Under the pieces are notes generated by a model that made no database searches, was not told the DNA's origin, and saw nothing but the letters and a program-made list of their open reading frames with translations. From positions 26,658,725 through 26,722,724 of the forward strand of contig NC_135555.1 of NCBI RefSeq assembly GCF_964340395.1: DNA of 64,000 nt. Reading direction: 5' to 3'. Source of the DNA: Glandiceps talaboti (lineage: Eukaryota > Hemichordata > Enteropneusta > Spengelidae). Positions 11,901 through 23,873 of the stretch are shown here, piece by piece (positions within the stretch are counted from its first letter, which is position 1; the number at the start of each line of letters is the position of its first letter). A program made the translations under genes and the position numbers.

Positions 11901-13610
11901 CAGTAAGGTTGATTACTTTTAATACTGTTAGATGACGGTGGACAGTAAGGTTGATCACTTTTAATACTGTTAGATGATGGTGGACAGTAAGGTTGATCAC
12001 TTTTAATACTGTTAGATGATGGTGGACAGTAAGGTTGATTACTTTTAATACTGTTAGATGATGGTGGACAGTAAGGTTGATCACTTTTAATACTGTTAGA
12101 TGATGGTGGTGGACAGTAAGGTTGATCACTTTTAATACTGTTAGATGATGGTGGACAGTAAGGTTGATTACTTTTAATACTGTTAGATGATGGTGGACAG
12201 TAAGGTTGATTACTTTTAATACTGTTAGATGATGGTGGACAGTAAGGTTGATTACTTTTAATACTGTTAGATGACGGTGGACAGTAAGGTTGATTACTTT
12301 TAATACTGTTAGATGACGGTGAACAGTAAGGTTGATTACTTTTAATACTGTTAGATGACGGTGGACAGTAAGGTTGATTACTTTTAATACTGTTAGATGA
12401 CGGTGGACAGTAAGGTTGATTACTTTTAATACTGTTAGATGATGGTGGACAGTAAGGTTGATTACTTTTAATACTGTTAGATGATGGTGGACAGTAAGGT
12501 TGATTACTTTTAATACTGTTAGATGACGGTGGACAGTAAGGTTGATTACTTTTAATACTGTTAGATGACGGTGAACAGTAAGGTTGATTACTTTTAATAC
12601 TGTTAGATGACGGTGGACAGTAAGGTTGATTACTTTTAATACTGTTAGATGACGGTGGACAGTAAGGTTGATTACTTTTAATACTGTTAGATGATGGTGG
12701 ACAGTAAGGTTGATTACTTTTAATACTGTTAGATGATGGTGGACAGTAAGGTTGATTACTTTTAATACTGTTAGATGACGGTGGACAGTAAGGTTGATTA
12801 CTTTTAATACTGTTAGATGACGGTGGACAGTAAGGTTGATTACTTTTAATACTGTTAGATGACGGTGGACAGTAAGGTTGATTACTTTTAATTCTGTTAG
12901 ATGACGTTGGACAGTAAGGTTGATTACTTTTAATACTGTTAGATGACGTTGGACAGTAAGGTTGATTACTTTTAATACTGTTAGATGACGGTGGTCAGTA
13001 AGGTTGATTACTTTTAATACTGTTAGATGACGGTGGACAGTAAGGTTGATTACTTTTAATACTGTTAGATGATGGTGGACAGTAAGGTTGATTACTTTTA
13101 ATACTGTTAGATGACGGTGGACAGTAAGGTTGATTACTTTTAATACTGTTAGATGACGGTGGACAGTAAGGTTGATTACTTTTAATACTGTTAGATGACG
13201 GTGGACAGTAAGGTTGATTACTTTTAATACTGTTAGATGACGGTGGACAGTAAGGTTGATTACTTTTAATACTGTTAGATGACGGTGGTCAGTAAGGTTG
13301 ATTACTTTTAATACTGTTAGATGATGGTGGACAGTAAGGTTGATTACTTTTAATACTGTTAGATGACAGTGGACAGTAAGGTTGATTACTTTTAATACTG
13401 TTAGATGACGGTGGACAGTAAGGTTGATTACTTTTAATACTGTTAGATGACGGTGGACAGTAAGGTTGATTACTTTTAATACTGTTAGATGACGTTGGAC
13501 AGTAAGGTTGATCACTTTTAATACTGTTAGATGACGGTGGACAGTAAGGTTGATTACTTTTAATACTGTTAGATGACAGTGGACAGTAAGGTTGATTACT
13601 TTTAATACTG
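5909..13610. repeat. Giant 42-bp minisatellite array, about 183 copies (7.7 kb)
   Basis: The unit begins ACTTTTAATACTGTTAGATG and continues with ACGGTGGACAGTAAGGTTGATT. The only length change I find in 7.7 kb is a 3-bp GGT insertion at about 12,112, so phase is never lost. On the minus strand one frame stays open for 2,541 codons and a second for 1,054, each as 14-residue repeats. Point variants (GGTGGTGAG, GGTGGTCAG, AATTCTG, TTACATG, AAGTTTG) recur in the same order in two blocks, showing higher-order duplication. I do not call it a gene: there is no start context, no flanking exon and no non-repeat domain. Confidence 0.97.
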
Positions 13611-14065
13611 ATGATTTGGGATTATTTTAAAATTGTGACACACGTCTATTTTGTCATGAATACCACCTTCTATAAATGTGTCTAGGGAATAATAGTGATT
13701 TTAATGCCATACATAGGTGGTACTAGTATTTTAATGACTCACCTAGGTAGCGTAAATGGAGTCAATACTACATGTATGTTCATTTAAGAGTTGTTGACAG
13801 GAGGTTGTAATGAATAAAGCATAACATTTCTTAACAAGTGTCTATATCAAATATTAATATTTCACATTATAGACATTAAGATATGAATATTGTAAGAAGA
13901 ATTTTATGTCTGTGTGTACTTAAGCTTTTTTGAACAAAATATTGTTGCCTTCATTCAATTCAAAATAAATGTAACAACACTTCTAAATATTAAATATATT
14001 ATTCCGCATTGTTTTCATGTTTACAAAACATCAAATTTTACCATAACTGCTGTCTTTAGAGGGTG
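13611..14065. other. Unique AT-rich intergenic sequence
   Basis: No repeat, coding or RNA signal that I can support. It separates the 42-bp array from a single stray unit of the 56-bp array at about 14,069-14,099. Confidence 0.5.
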
Positions 14066-14099
14066 CTTTGTGCAGGACCCCAACTTGTCTGTCCATTTT
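14066..14099. repeat. Lone unit fragment of the 56-bp array
   Basis: GTGCAGGACCCCAACTTGTC and the following CTGTCCATTTTTAG match the unit of the array at 15,592-16,915 exactly, but stand alone immediately left of transposable element A. This implies that the element separates it from the array. Confidence 0.8.
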
Positions 14100-14149
14100 T
14101 AGCACAACTGAACTGAGGTTCAGTAGTGCTATAGGGATCGCCTGGCATC

Positions 14150-14203
<54 letters not shown>

Positions 14204-15588
14204 TGTAAACAACTTAAAACTGCTGGACTGATTGCTTTGATATTTGATGGTCATGTTACTTCTGGTGTCTAGTTGGGAAATTGTTCAAATGAAAATGATT
14301 GCATCAGAGATGTTGGTTTTGGGTCAAAAAATGTGATTTTTGGTCAAAAAACTTAAACTCCAACACTACTGGGCAGATTGGCATGAAATTTGATGGGACA
14401 TTAGATATAGGTAAATTAAGATTTGTTCATGACATGATGATTCCCTTGGTAGTATGCAAATTAGGGCTAAAAATGTGTCTTTTTGGTCAAAAACCTATAA
14501 TTCCAAAACTACTCAGCAGATTGGGCTGAAATTTGAGAGGGATGCATCTGTGGGTGTATAGATGAAGAAGTATTAAGCATATAATGATCTCATGAGTAAT
14601 ATGCAAATTAGGTGTACAAATGTGAATTTTGGTCAAAAATTTCTCTCAAAAAGTACTTGGTCAATGAGACTGAAACTTGGTGAGATGTTTCTAGAAGTGT
14701 TATTCTGCAGATTTTCTTCAGAATATTTTTGACACAATTGGCCCTAGCAACCATGACCACGCCCTTAGCAACAACTGAAAGCAGTATATCTTGCTAAAAT
14801 AACATCTGGTAGGCAAGTGAGTAACATTCAAAAAAGTAGGCAAATATCCTTAGCAACCATGACCATAGCAACAGCCAAACGGCCATGTATTTCACAAAGA
14901 TAACAACAGAGATTAATAGACAATTGAACAAACATTCAAAAAATGTATGTAAATTTGCCTAGCAACAAGACCATGCCCATAGCAACAACCAAATCATGGA
15001 TATTGCAAAGATAACAGGAATTGAGAGACAAATGAATAAACATTCAAAAAATGTATGCAAATGTGCCCAGCAACAAGACCACGCCCATAGCAACAGCCAA
15101 ATGGTCACATATATTGCAAAGATAACAACAGGGATTGATAGACAATTGAATAAACTTTCAAAAAATGCATGTAAATTTGCCTAGCAACAAGATCACGCCC
15201 ATAGCAACAGTTAAATAATCACATATATTGCAAAGATAATGAATTGAAAGACAAATGAATAAACATTCAATAAATGTATGCAAATGTGCCTAGCAACAAG
15301 ACCACGCCCATAGCAACAGCCAAATGATCACATATATTGAAAAGATAATATCATGAATTCATACACAAGTGAACAAAAACATTCAAAAATGTATGCAAAT
15401 AATTGAAATATATCTAGCAACATGACCACGCCCATAGCAAGAGCCAAATGATCATGTATATCGCAAATATAGCAACATGTTGGATAGGCAACTGGATAGT
15501 CATTCAGCAAATGAACACCTATTGTTAGCATGGACTAGCAAATGGATAAACATTTTAAAAACTGTACAGTTTTGCTACAACGCCATTG
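14100..15588 (+). mobile_element. Non-autonomous TIR element, family A, copy 1
   Basis: It starts TAGCACAACTG (14,100-14,110) and ends with the imperfect inverse CAGTTTTGCTA (15,567-15,577) plus CAACGCCATTG. After the left end come a (GT)n tract (about 14,155-14,205), a non-coding body containing GGTCAAAAA motifs, and from about 14,725 six or so degenerate repeats of roughly 110-120 bp built around AGCAACAAGACCACGCCCATA and ATTGCAAAGATAAC. The inverse-oriented relative at 61,263-62,783 shares ends, (CA)n tract and body order. No transposase is visible, so it would need one in trans. The superfamily is unassigned; the 10-11-bp TIR and long non-coding body fit a MITE-like derivative. Confidence 0.75.
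14155..14206. repeat. (GT)n microsatellite inside element A
   Basis: About 50 bp of alternating GT. The equivalent position in the inverse copy holds (CA)n at 62,698-62,766, so the tract belongs to the element family. Confidence 0.95.
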
Positions 15589-15591
15589 GCG

Positions 15592-16915
15592 GTATTTTTA
15601 GGTTCTACAAGTTATTCATTATTTGTGCAGGACCCCAACTTGTCTGTCCATTTTTGGGTTCTACAAGTTATTCATTTATTTGTGCAGGACCCCAACTTGT
15701 CTGTCCATTTTTAGGTTGTACAAGCCATTCATTATTTGTGCAGGACCCCAACTTGTCTGTCCATTTTTAGGTTGTACAAGCCATTCATTATTTGTGCAGG
15801 ACCCCAACTTGTCTGTCCATTTTTAGGTTGTACAAGCCATTCATTATTTGTGCAGGACCCCAACTTGTCTGTCCATTTTTAGGTTGTACAAGCCATTCAT
15901 TATTTGTGCAGGACCCCAACTTGTCTGTCCATTTTTAGGTTGTACAAGCCATTCATTATTTGTGCAGGACCCCAACTTGTCTGTCCATTTTTAGGTTGTA
16001 CAAGCCATTCATTATTTGTGCAGGACCCCAACTTGTCTGTCCATTTTTAGGTTGTACAAGCCATTCATTATTTGTGCAGGACCCCAACTTGTCTGTCCAT
16101 TTTTAGGTTGTACAAGCCATTCATTATTTGTGCAGGACCCCAACTTGTCTGTCCATTTTTAGGTTGTACAAGCCATTCATTATTTGTGCAGGACCCCAAC
16201 TTGTCTGTCCATTTTTAGGTTGTACAAGCCATTCATTATTTGTGCAGGACCCCAACTTGTCTGTCCATTTTTAGGTTGTACAAGCCATTCATTATTTGTG
16301 CAGGACCCCAACTTGTCTGTCCATTTTTAGGTTGTACAAGCCATTCATTATTTGTGCAGGACCCCAACTTGTCTGTCCATTTTTAGGTTGTACAAGCCAT
16401 TCATTATTTGTGCAGGACCCCAACTTGTCTGTCCATTTTTAGGTTGTACAAGCCATTCATTATTTGTGCAGGACCCCAACTTGTCTGTCCATTTTTAGGT
16501 TGTACAAGCCATTCATTATTTGTGCAGGACCCCAACTTGTCTGTCCATTTTTGGGTTGTACAAGCCATTCATTATTTGTGCAGGACCCCAACTTGTCTGT
16601 CCATTTTTAGGTTGTACAAGCCATTCATTATTTGTGCAGGACCCCAACTTGTCTGTCCATTTTTAGGTTGTACAAGCCATTCATTATTTGTGCAGGACCC
16701 CAACTTGTCTGTCCATTTTTAGGTTGTACAAGCCATTCATTATTTGTGCAGGACCCCAACTTGTCTGTCCATTTTTAGGTTGTACAAGCCATTCATTATT
16801 TGTGCAGGACCCCAACTTGTCTGTCCATTTTTAGGTTGTACAAGCCATTCATTATTTGTGCAGGACCCCAACTTGTCTGTCCATTTTTAGGTTGTACAAG
16901 CCATTCATTGTTTGT
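15592..16915. repeat. 56-bp minisatellite array, about 23 copies
   Basis: The unit contains ATTATTTGTGCAGGACCCCA, ACTTGTCTGTCCATTTTTAG and GTTGTACAAGCCATTC. The first two copies, next to element A, are variant (GTTCTACAAGTTATTC); the rest are almost identical, which indicates recent homogenisation. The period is not a multiple of three, so short open frames recur without meaning. Confidence 0.97.
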
Positions 16916-17291
16916 GCAAAATTTCAACACTCAGCCTTTTGTGTGTCCTTAAATGATTACAACCTGCCCTCTGTAATAATGTTAGACTAAAGTTGTCGCC
17001 TCGCTCCGATCCAGAGCAATACTACTATAACAGCATACTAAATAACGACGGCTATAGACCCGAGCGACTGTTCTCACTTGTTCCAGTTCCCTTTCTATTA
17101 CTTATTCATTGAACTGGGCATTACTCTATCGTATGATTTGCATACAGTTCAATGTAAGGTCACTCAACATTCAACACATATACACAATCATACACTACAG
17201 CGCAAATTTGACCTTGTAAATGTATTTTGATGGTCATAATCAAGTACTTTATATAGGCACAAACGACTGTCGACAGTCTATAATAATGTGT
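16916..17291. other. Unique intergenic sequence
   Basis: Non-repetitive DNA between the 56-bp array and a SINE. I see no coding signal. Confidence 0.5.
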
Positions 17292-17572
17292 ATGGGTGGC
17301 ATAGTTGGTTAACCACTCTCCTCTTATGGTATACCACTGTAGTTGAGGGTTGAATCCTTGTCTAAGTTTGATTAATTTGCCATGTTATAGGTAAGAAGAG
17401 TGTTGTACAGTTTGATTCTATACAAAACAATATGTATGTTTACCCTGGCCATGCACTTTTGTTTCCTCCTGCACTAACACTAATTCTACAAGGGACTGAA
17501 TTTCTTGGGAGATAAGTTTAATATGCTCAAAGAACTATCCTATGTAAATAACATTCGTTATAATAGAATGCA
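17292..17572 (+). mobile_element. tRNA-derived SINE, copy 1
   Basis: A tRNA-like head at 17,292-17,361 has a recognisable RNA polymerase III A box (TGGCATAGTTGG, 17,297-17,308) and B box (GGGTTGAATCC, 17,347-17,357) at normal tRNA spacing. A tRNA-unrelated body follows, with a tail containing CTTGGGAGATAAGTTT and a terminal TGTAAATAA-like motif. The same head-plus-tail organisation recurs at 57,789-57,967, where the tail runs into (ATT)n. This one is longer and more diverged. The LINE partner supplying its tail is not identified. Confidence 0.7.
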
Positions 17573-17651
17573 AGACTCTGTAAGTAGACATGTTCTTTTG
17601 TCCAAGTTTATATAATAGTTATCAAAGTATTGATACATACCAACATGCGTA
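17573..17651. other. Short unique spacer
   Basis: AT-rich spacer between the SINE and the poly-T end of the LINE. Nothing else is seen. Confidence 0.4.
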
Positions 17652-19257
17652 TTTTTTTTTTTTTTTTATTTATTCAGGTAAACCAATGGGCATAAAGCCC
17701 ATTTACAGGCATCTTTAGAAACAAATAAGGAAAAACAAGCACTAAAAAGATAAAAACAAGGGGTAGCAATAACAGAAATGACATAAAAGGCAAACACAGA
17801 AATAAAAACAACAAAACAGGAAAAATTATTAAAAACACGAAGCCTGAAGCACACGCCGAAAGGCGGAAACAGGACTAAATAAATCTATGTTTGGATTTGC
17901 TTTAAAAACATCATTACAAGTGGTTGAACATCTTAAAATTGGGGAATATTTTCTCAGATTTACTCTGGAGGCACTGATGCGAAAGATATGGTTATTACAT
18001 AGCTGTCTGCTCTGTACATTAAAACAAACCTTGTACGAAATGGATGGACAATTATAGCATGAATTGACCAGTTTGTAAACAAAAATAGCATCTAAAAACG
18101 TTCGCCTCCTCACCAGTGAGGGAAGCTTAAACCTAGCACATAGTGAATCGTAATCTGTTGAAGTATATTGCACATTTGATTTAAAACATAAAAATTTAAT
18201 AAATTTCTGCTGTACACGTTCGATTTTATCAATTTGAGTTACTTGCCATGGTGACCAAATTACACTGCAGTACTCAAGATGGCTTCTAACATGGGTCACA
18301 TATAAAGATCTTAATGTAGAAATGTTGGAAAAATTGGCACATATACGTTTGATAAAACCCATCATTCTAAAAGCTTTCCTGACAATACTATCAATATGGG
18401 TGCTAAAAGACATCTGTGAAGAAAGTAGAATACCAAGATCTTTGATACTATGAACACGAACAAGGGGACCATCAGCAATACTGTAATTTTATGTAATCAG
18501 TTTCTTTTTGTTACTAAATGTAATTACATTACACTTCCCCACATTGAGCTTCAATTTACATGTATTACACCATTTGTAGACATTATTAATGTCTGTTTGA
18601 AGAGAAATACAATCATCTTGTGTTCTAACTATGCGATATATTTTGGCATCGTCAGCATACATTGAGCACAATGATGACCCATGACTGTTGACAATGTCTG
18701 GCATATCATTGACGAACAGAATAAACAAAAGTGGCCCAATCAGGGAACCTTGGGGCACACCTGAAGTGACATCACAAGGTGATGACATGTGACCATTTAT
18801 AACTACACTTTGTGTTCTATTTTGGAGGTAAGATGAAAGCCAGGACATTGCCAGAGAAACCATATGCGCTCAGTTTGTGTGACAGTAGAGTATGTGATAC
18901 CGTGTCAAAAGCTTTACTGAAGTCTGTATAAATGCTATCTACCTGTAATTTGTAATCAATAGCATCTGTAATAAAGTCAATATAATTCACTAAATTGGTT
19001 TGAGTGGCTCTACCTTTCATAAAACCATGTTGGGATTCTGAAATATGTTCCCGAATATGGGGGAAAAGGTGGCCATACACTAATCTCTCAAAAACTTTAG
19101 ATACTAATGGTAGGAGAGATATTGGACGGTAGTTAACTATTTAAAAACTGGTGTGACATTTGCAACTTTAAATGTTGTGGGAAAGACACCCAAATTTAAA
19201 GACCTGTTGAAAAGTATGCATAATGGAGTGGCAAGTTCATGAGAACATGCCTTGAGA
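17652..19257 (-). mobile_element. 5'-truncated non-LTR retrotransposon (LINE)
   Basis: The element reads right to left and ends in a 16-base poly-T (poly-A on its own strand) at 17,652-17,667. The preceding 3' UTR contains GGGCTTTATGCCCATT, a small hairpin, and AATAAATAAA. The body holds most of a reverse-transcriptase domain, starting just before RT motif 1 (CSHELATPL, then NYRPISLLP) and running through the C-terminal region. The endonuclease and any first open frame are missing, the usual result of incomplete target-primed reverse transcription. The palm motifs resemble the jockey/CR1-type assemblage, but I do not assign a clade. Confidence 0.85.
17829..19257 (-). pseudogene. LINE reverse transcriptase, broken
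   Basis: Conserved blocks are visible in order: TPVFK and NYRPISLLPLVSKVFERL (about 19,095-19,160), QHGFMKGRATQTNLVNY (about 18,985-19,025), YTDFSKAFDTVSH (about 18,890-18,930, first catalytic Asp), SGVPQGSLIGPLLFILF (about 18,715-18,764), and MYADD (catalytic Asp pair, 18,648-18,662). The C-terminal part follows with LRSLYVTHVRSHLEYCSVIW. Three lesions disable it: a deletion/frameshift after TPVFK near 19,140, a one-base frameshift near 18,850 within the segment that should read GNVLAWLSSYL, and an in-frame TAA at 18,489-18,491. Its role in an intact element would be copying element RNA into the genome. This copy cannot make the protein. Confidence 0.85.
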
Positions 19258-19437
19258 ATTATTAACTTAATATGTAGTACTCAAGACAACTTAAATGTCA
19301 AACTTCAATATGTAACTTTAATCATCACCCAGTAACAAAGGTAGAAACCAGTATAACCTTTGTACTTGTCAGTTTTATTACAGTAACTCATGATTTCAAG
19401 TACTATTTTTGCTCCACAGTCAGAGCAGCCTGAGCTT
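19258..19437. other. Unique spacer before the 44-bp array
   Basis: Short AT-rich stretch with no supported feature. Confidence 0.4.
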
Positions 19438-22400
19438 GAGGGTTAAGTTGATTCTCTGTTGCCTATTGTCCATCATGCCTCAAGGGTTAAGTTGATTATC
19501 TGTTGCCTATTGTCCATCATGCCTCAAGGGTTGAGTTGATTCTCTGTTGAATTATTGTCCATCATGCCTCAAGGGTTGAGTTGATTATCTGTTGCCTATT
19601 GTCCATCATGCCTCAAGGGTTAAGTTGATTCTCTGTTGAATTATTGTCCATCATGCCTCAAGGGTTGAGTTGATTCTCTGTTGCCTATTGTCCATCATGC
19701 CTCAAGGGTTGAGTTGATTCTCTGTTGCCTATTGTCCATCATGCCTCAAGGGTTGAGTTGATTATCTGTTGCCTATTGTCCATCATGCCTCAAGGGTTAA
19801 TTTGATTCTCTGTTCTCTATTGTCCATCATGCCTCAAGGGTTGAGTTGATTATCTGTTGCCTATTGTCCATCATGCCTCAAGGGTTAAGTTGATTCTCTG
19901 TTGCCTATTGTCCATCATGCCTCAAGGGTTAAGTTGATTCTCTGTTGCCTATTGTCCATCATGCCTCAAGGGTTAAATTGATTCTCTGTTGCCTATTGTC
20001 CATCATGCCTCAAGGGTTGAGTTGATTCTCTGTTGCCTATTGTCCATCATGCCTCAAGGGTTAAGTTGATTCTCTGTTCTCTATTGTCCATCATGCCTCA
20101 AGGGTTAAGTTGATTCTCTGTTGCCTATTGTCCATCATGCCTCAAGGGTTGAGTTGATTCTCTGTTGCCTATTGTCCATCATGCCTCAAGGGTTGAGTTG
20201 ATTCTCTGTTGTCTATTGTCCATCATGCCTCAAGGGTTAAATTGATTCTCTGTTGCCTATTGTCCATCATGCCTCAAGGGTTAAGTTGATTCTCTGTTGC
20301 CTATTATCCATCATGCCTCAAGGGTTAAGTTGATTCTCTGTTGCCTATTGTCCATCATGCCTCAAGGGTTGAGTTGATTCTCTGTTGCCTATTGTCCATC
20401 ATGCCTCAAGGGTTAAGTTGATTCTCTGTTGCCTATTGTCCATCATGCCTCAAGGTTTGAGTTGATTCTCTGTTGCCTATTGTCCATCATGCCTCAAGGG
20501 TTAAGTTGATTCTCTGTTGCCTATTGTCCATCATGCCTCAAGGGTTAAATTGATTCTCTGTTGTCTATTGTCCATCATGCCTCAAGGGTTGAGTTGATTC
20601 TCTGTTGTCTATTGTCCATCATGCCTCAAGGGTTAAATTGATTCTCTGTTGCCTATTGTCCATCATGCCTCAAGGGTTAAATTGATTCTCTGTTGTCTAT
20701 TGTCCATCATGCCTCAAGGGTTGAGTTGATTCTCTGTTGCCTATTGTCCATCATGCCTCAAGGGTTAAGTTGATTCTCTGTTGCCTATTGTCCATCATGC
20801 CTCAAGGGTTGAGTTGATTCTCTGTTGCCTATTGTCCATCATGCCTCAAGGGTTAAGTTGATTCTCTGTTGCCTATTGTCCATCATGCCTCAAGGGTTAA
20901 ATTGATTCTCTGTTGTCTATTGTCCATCATGCCTCAAGGGTTGAGTTGATTCTCTGTTGTCTATTGTCCATCATGCCTCAAGGGTTAAATTGATTCTCTT
21001 TTGCCTATTGTCCATCATGCCTCAAGGGTTAAATTGATTCTCTTTTGCCTATTGTCCATCATGCCTCAAGGGTTAAGTTGATTCTCTGTTGTCTATTGTC
21101 CATCATGCCTCAAGGGTTGAGTTGATTCTCTGTTGTCTATTGTCCATCATGCCTCAAGGGTTAAGTTGATTCTCTGTTGCCTATTGTCCATCATGCCTCA
21201 AGGGTTAAATTGATTCTCTGTTGCCTATTGTCCATCATGCCTCAAGGGTTAAGTTGATTCTCTGTTGCCTATTGTCCATCATGCCTCAAGGGTTAAGTTG
21301 ATTCTCTGTTCTCTATTGTCCATCATGCCTCAAGGGTTAAGTTGATTCTCTGTTGCCTATTGTCCATCATGCCTCAAGGGTTGAGTTGATTCTCTGTTGC
21401 CTATTGTCCATCATGCCTCAAGGGTTGAGTTGATTCTCTGTTGTCTATTGTCCATCATGCCTCAAGGGTTAAATTGATTCTCTGTTGCCTATTGTCCATC
21501 ATGCCTCAAGGGTTAAGTTGATTCTCTGTTGCCTATTATCCATCATGCCTCAAGGGTTAAGTTGATTCTCTGTTGCCTATTGTCCATCATGCCTCAAGGG
21601 TTGAGTTGATTCTCTGTTGCCTATTGTCCATCATGCCTCAAGGTTTGAGTTGATTCTCTGTTGCCTATTGTCCATCATGCCTCAAGGGTTAAGTTGATTC
21701 TCTGTTGCCTATTGTCCATCATGCCTCAAGGGTTAAATTGATTCTCTGTTGTCTATTGTCCATCATGCCTCAAGGGTTGAGTTGATTCTCTGTTGTCTAT
21801 TGTCCATCATGCCTCAAGGGTTAAATTGATTCTCTGTTGCCTATTGTCCATCATGCCTCAAGGGTTAAATTGATTCTCTGTTGTCTATTGTCCATCATGC
21901 CTCAAGGGTTGAGTTGATTCTCTGTTGCCTATTGTCCATCATGCCTCAAGGGTTAAGTTGATTCTCTGTTGCCTATTGTCCATCATGCCTCAAGGGTTGA
22001 GTTGATTCTCTGTTGCCTATTGTCCATCATGCCTCAAGGGTTAAGTTGATTCTCTGTTGCCTATTGTCCATCATGCCTCAAGGGTTAAATTGATTCTCTG
22101 TTGTCTATTGTCCATCATGCCTCAAGGGTTGAGTTGATTCTCTGTTGTCTATTGTCCATCATGCCTCAAGGGTTAAATTGATTCTCTTTTGCCTATTGTC
22201 CATCATGCCTCAAGGGTTAAATTGATTCTCTTTTGCCTATTGTCCATCATGCCTCAAGGGTTAAGTTGATTCTCTGTTGTCTATTGTCCATCATGCCTCA
22301 AGGGTTGAGTTGATTCTCTGTTGTCTATTGTCCATCATGCCTCAAGGGTTAAGTTGATTCTCTGTTGCCTATTGTCCATCATGCCTCAAGGGTTAAATTG

Positions 22401-23665
22401 ATTCTCTGTTGCCTATTGTCCATCATGCCTCAAGGGTTAAGTTGATTCTCTGTTGCCTATTGTCCATCATGCCTCAAGGGTTAAATTGATTCTCTGTTGC
22501 CTATTATCCATCATGCCTCAAGGGTTAAGTTGATTCTCTGTTGCCTATTGTCCATCATGCCTCAAGGGTTAAGTTGATTCTCTGTTCTCTATTGTCCATC
22601 ATGCCTCAAGGGTTAAATTGATTCTCTGTTGCCTATTGTCCATCATGCCTCAAGGGTTGAGTTGATTCTCTGTTGTCTATTGTCCATCATGCCTCAAGGG
22701 TTAAGTTGATTCTCTGTTGCCTATTGTCCATCATGCCTCAAGGGTTAAATTGATTCTCTGTTGCCTATTGTCCATCATGCCTCAAGGGTTGAGTTGATTC
22801 TATGTTGCCTATTGTCCATCATGCCTCAAGGGTTAAGTTGATTCTCTGTTGCCTATTGTCCATCATGCCTCAAGGGTTAAGTTGATTCTCTGTTGCCTAT
22901 TGTCCATCATGCCTCAAGGGTTAAATTGATTCTCTGTTGCCTATTGTCCATCATGCCTCAAGGGTTAAATTGATTCTCTGTTGCCTATTGTCCATCATGC
23001 CTCAAGGGTTGAGTTGATTCTATGTTGCCTATTGTCCATCATGCCTCAAGGGTTAAATTGATTCTCTGTTGCCTATTGTCCATCATGCCTCAAGGGTTGA
23101 GTTGATTCTCTGTTGCCTATTGTCCATCATGCCTCAAGGGTTAAATTGATTCTCTGTTGCCTATTGTCCATCATGCCTCAAGGGTTGAGTTGATTCTATG
23201 TTGCCTATTGTCCATCATGCCTCAAGGGTTGAGTTGATTCTATGTTGCCTATTGTCCATCATGCCTCAAGGGTTGAGGTGATTCTCTGTTGTCTATTGTC
23301 CATCATGCCTCAAGGGTTAAGTTGATTCTCTGTTGCCTATTGTCCATCATGCCTCAAGGGTTGAGTTGATTCTCTGTTGCCTATTGTCCATCATGCCTCA
23401 AGGGTTGAGTTGATTCTCTGTTCTCTATTGTCCATCATGCCTCAAGGGTTAAGTTGATTCTCTGTTGCCTATTATCCATCATGCCTAAAGGGTTGAGTTG
23501 ATTCTCTGTTGTCTATTGTCCATCATGCCTCAAGGGTTAAGTTGATTCTCTGTTGTCTATTGTCCATCATGCCTCAAGGGTTGAGTTGATTCTCTGTTGC
23601 CTATTGTCCATCATGCCTCAAGGGTTAAATTGATTCTCTGTTGCCTATTGTCCATCATGCCTCAA
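19438..23665. repeat. 44-bp minisatellite array, about 96 copies (4.2 kb)
   Basis: The unit contains TTGATTCTCTGTTGCCTATT, GTCCATCATGCCTCAAGGGT and TAAG. Variants (GTCTATT, TCTCTATT, TCTTTTGCC, TATTATCC, AAGGTTTGAG) recur in the same order at a spacing of 1,188-1,232 bp (27-28 units), showing a block duplication roughly covering 20,200-21,350 and 21,430-22,540. Coding is not indicated. Confidence 0.97.
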
Positions 23666-23873
23666 TTTTTTGTACTTTCATCTTCTCTGCAATCAGCTGT
23701 TTGATTGTTGATAAATGATGTGCATATCCCTTGAGGGGACACTATTCAGGTTAATTGCATTAAAAAAAACAGCTGCAGCACTATTTCCACTGCTGGGTTA
23801 CTTGTATTCCTTTGCCTTCAATGTTCAGTACTGTCTTGTGAAACAGAAATATGCTCACTGATTTATGTGACCT
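23666..23873. other. Unique spacer between two arrays
   Basis: About 200 bp of non-repetitive DNA. No coding or RNA signal. Confidence 0.4.

Noticed and set aside
5890-13515. 2,541-codon and 1,054-codon minus-strand open frames
   Set aside because: Two frames of the same 42-bp satellite are both open, which is expected from the unit sequence. Kept as an observation on phase retention but not as genes.
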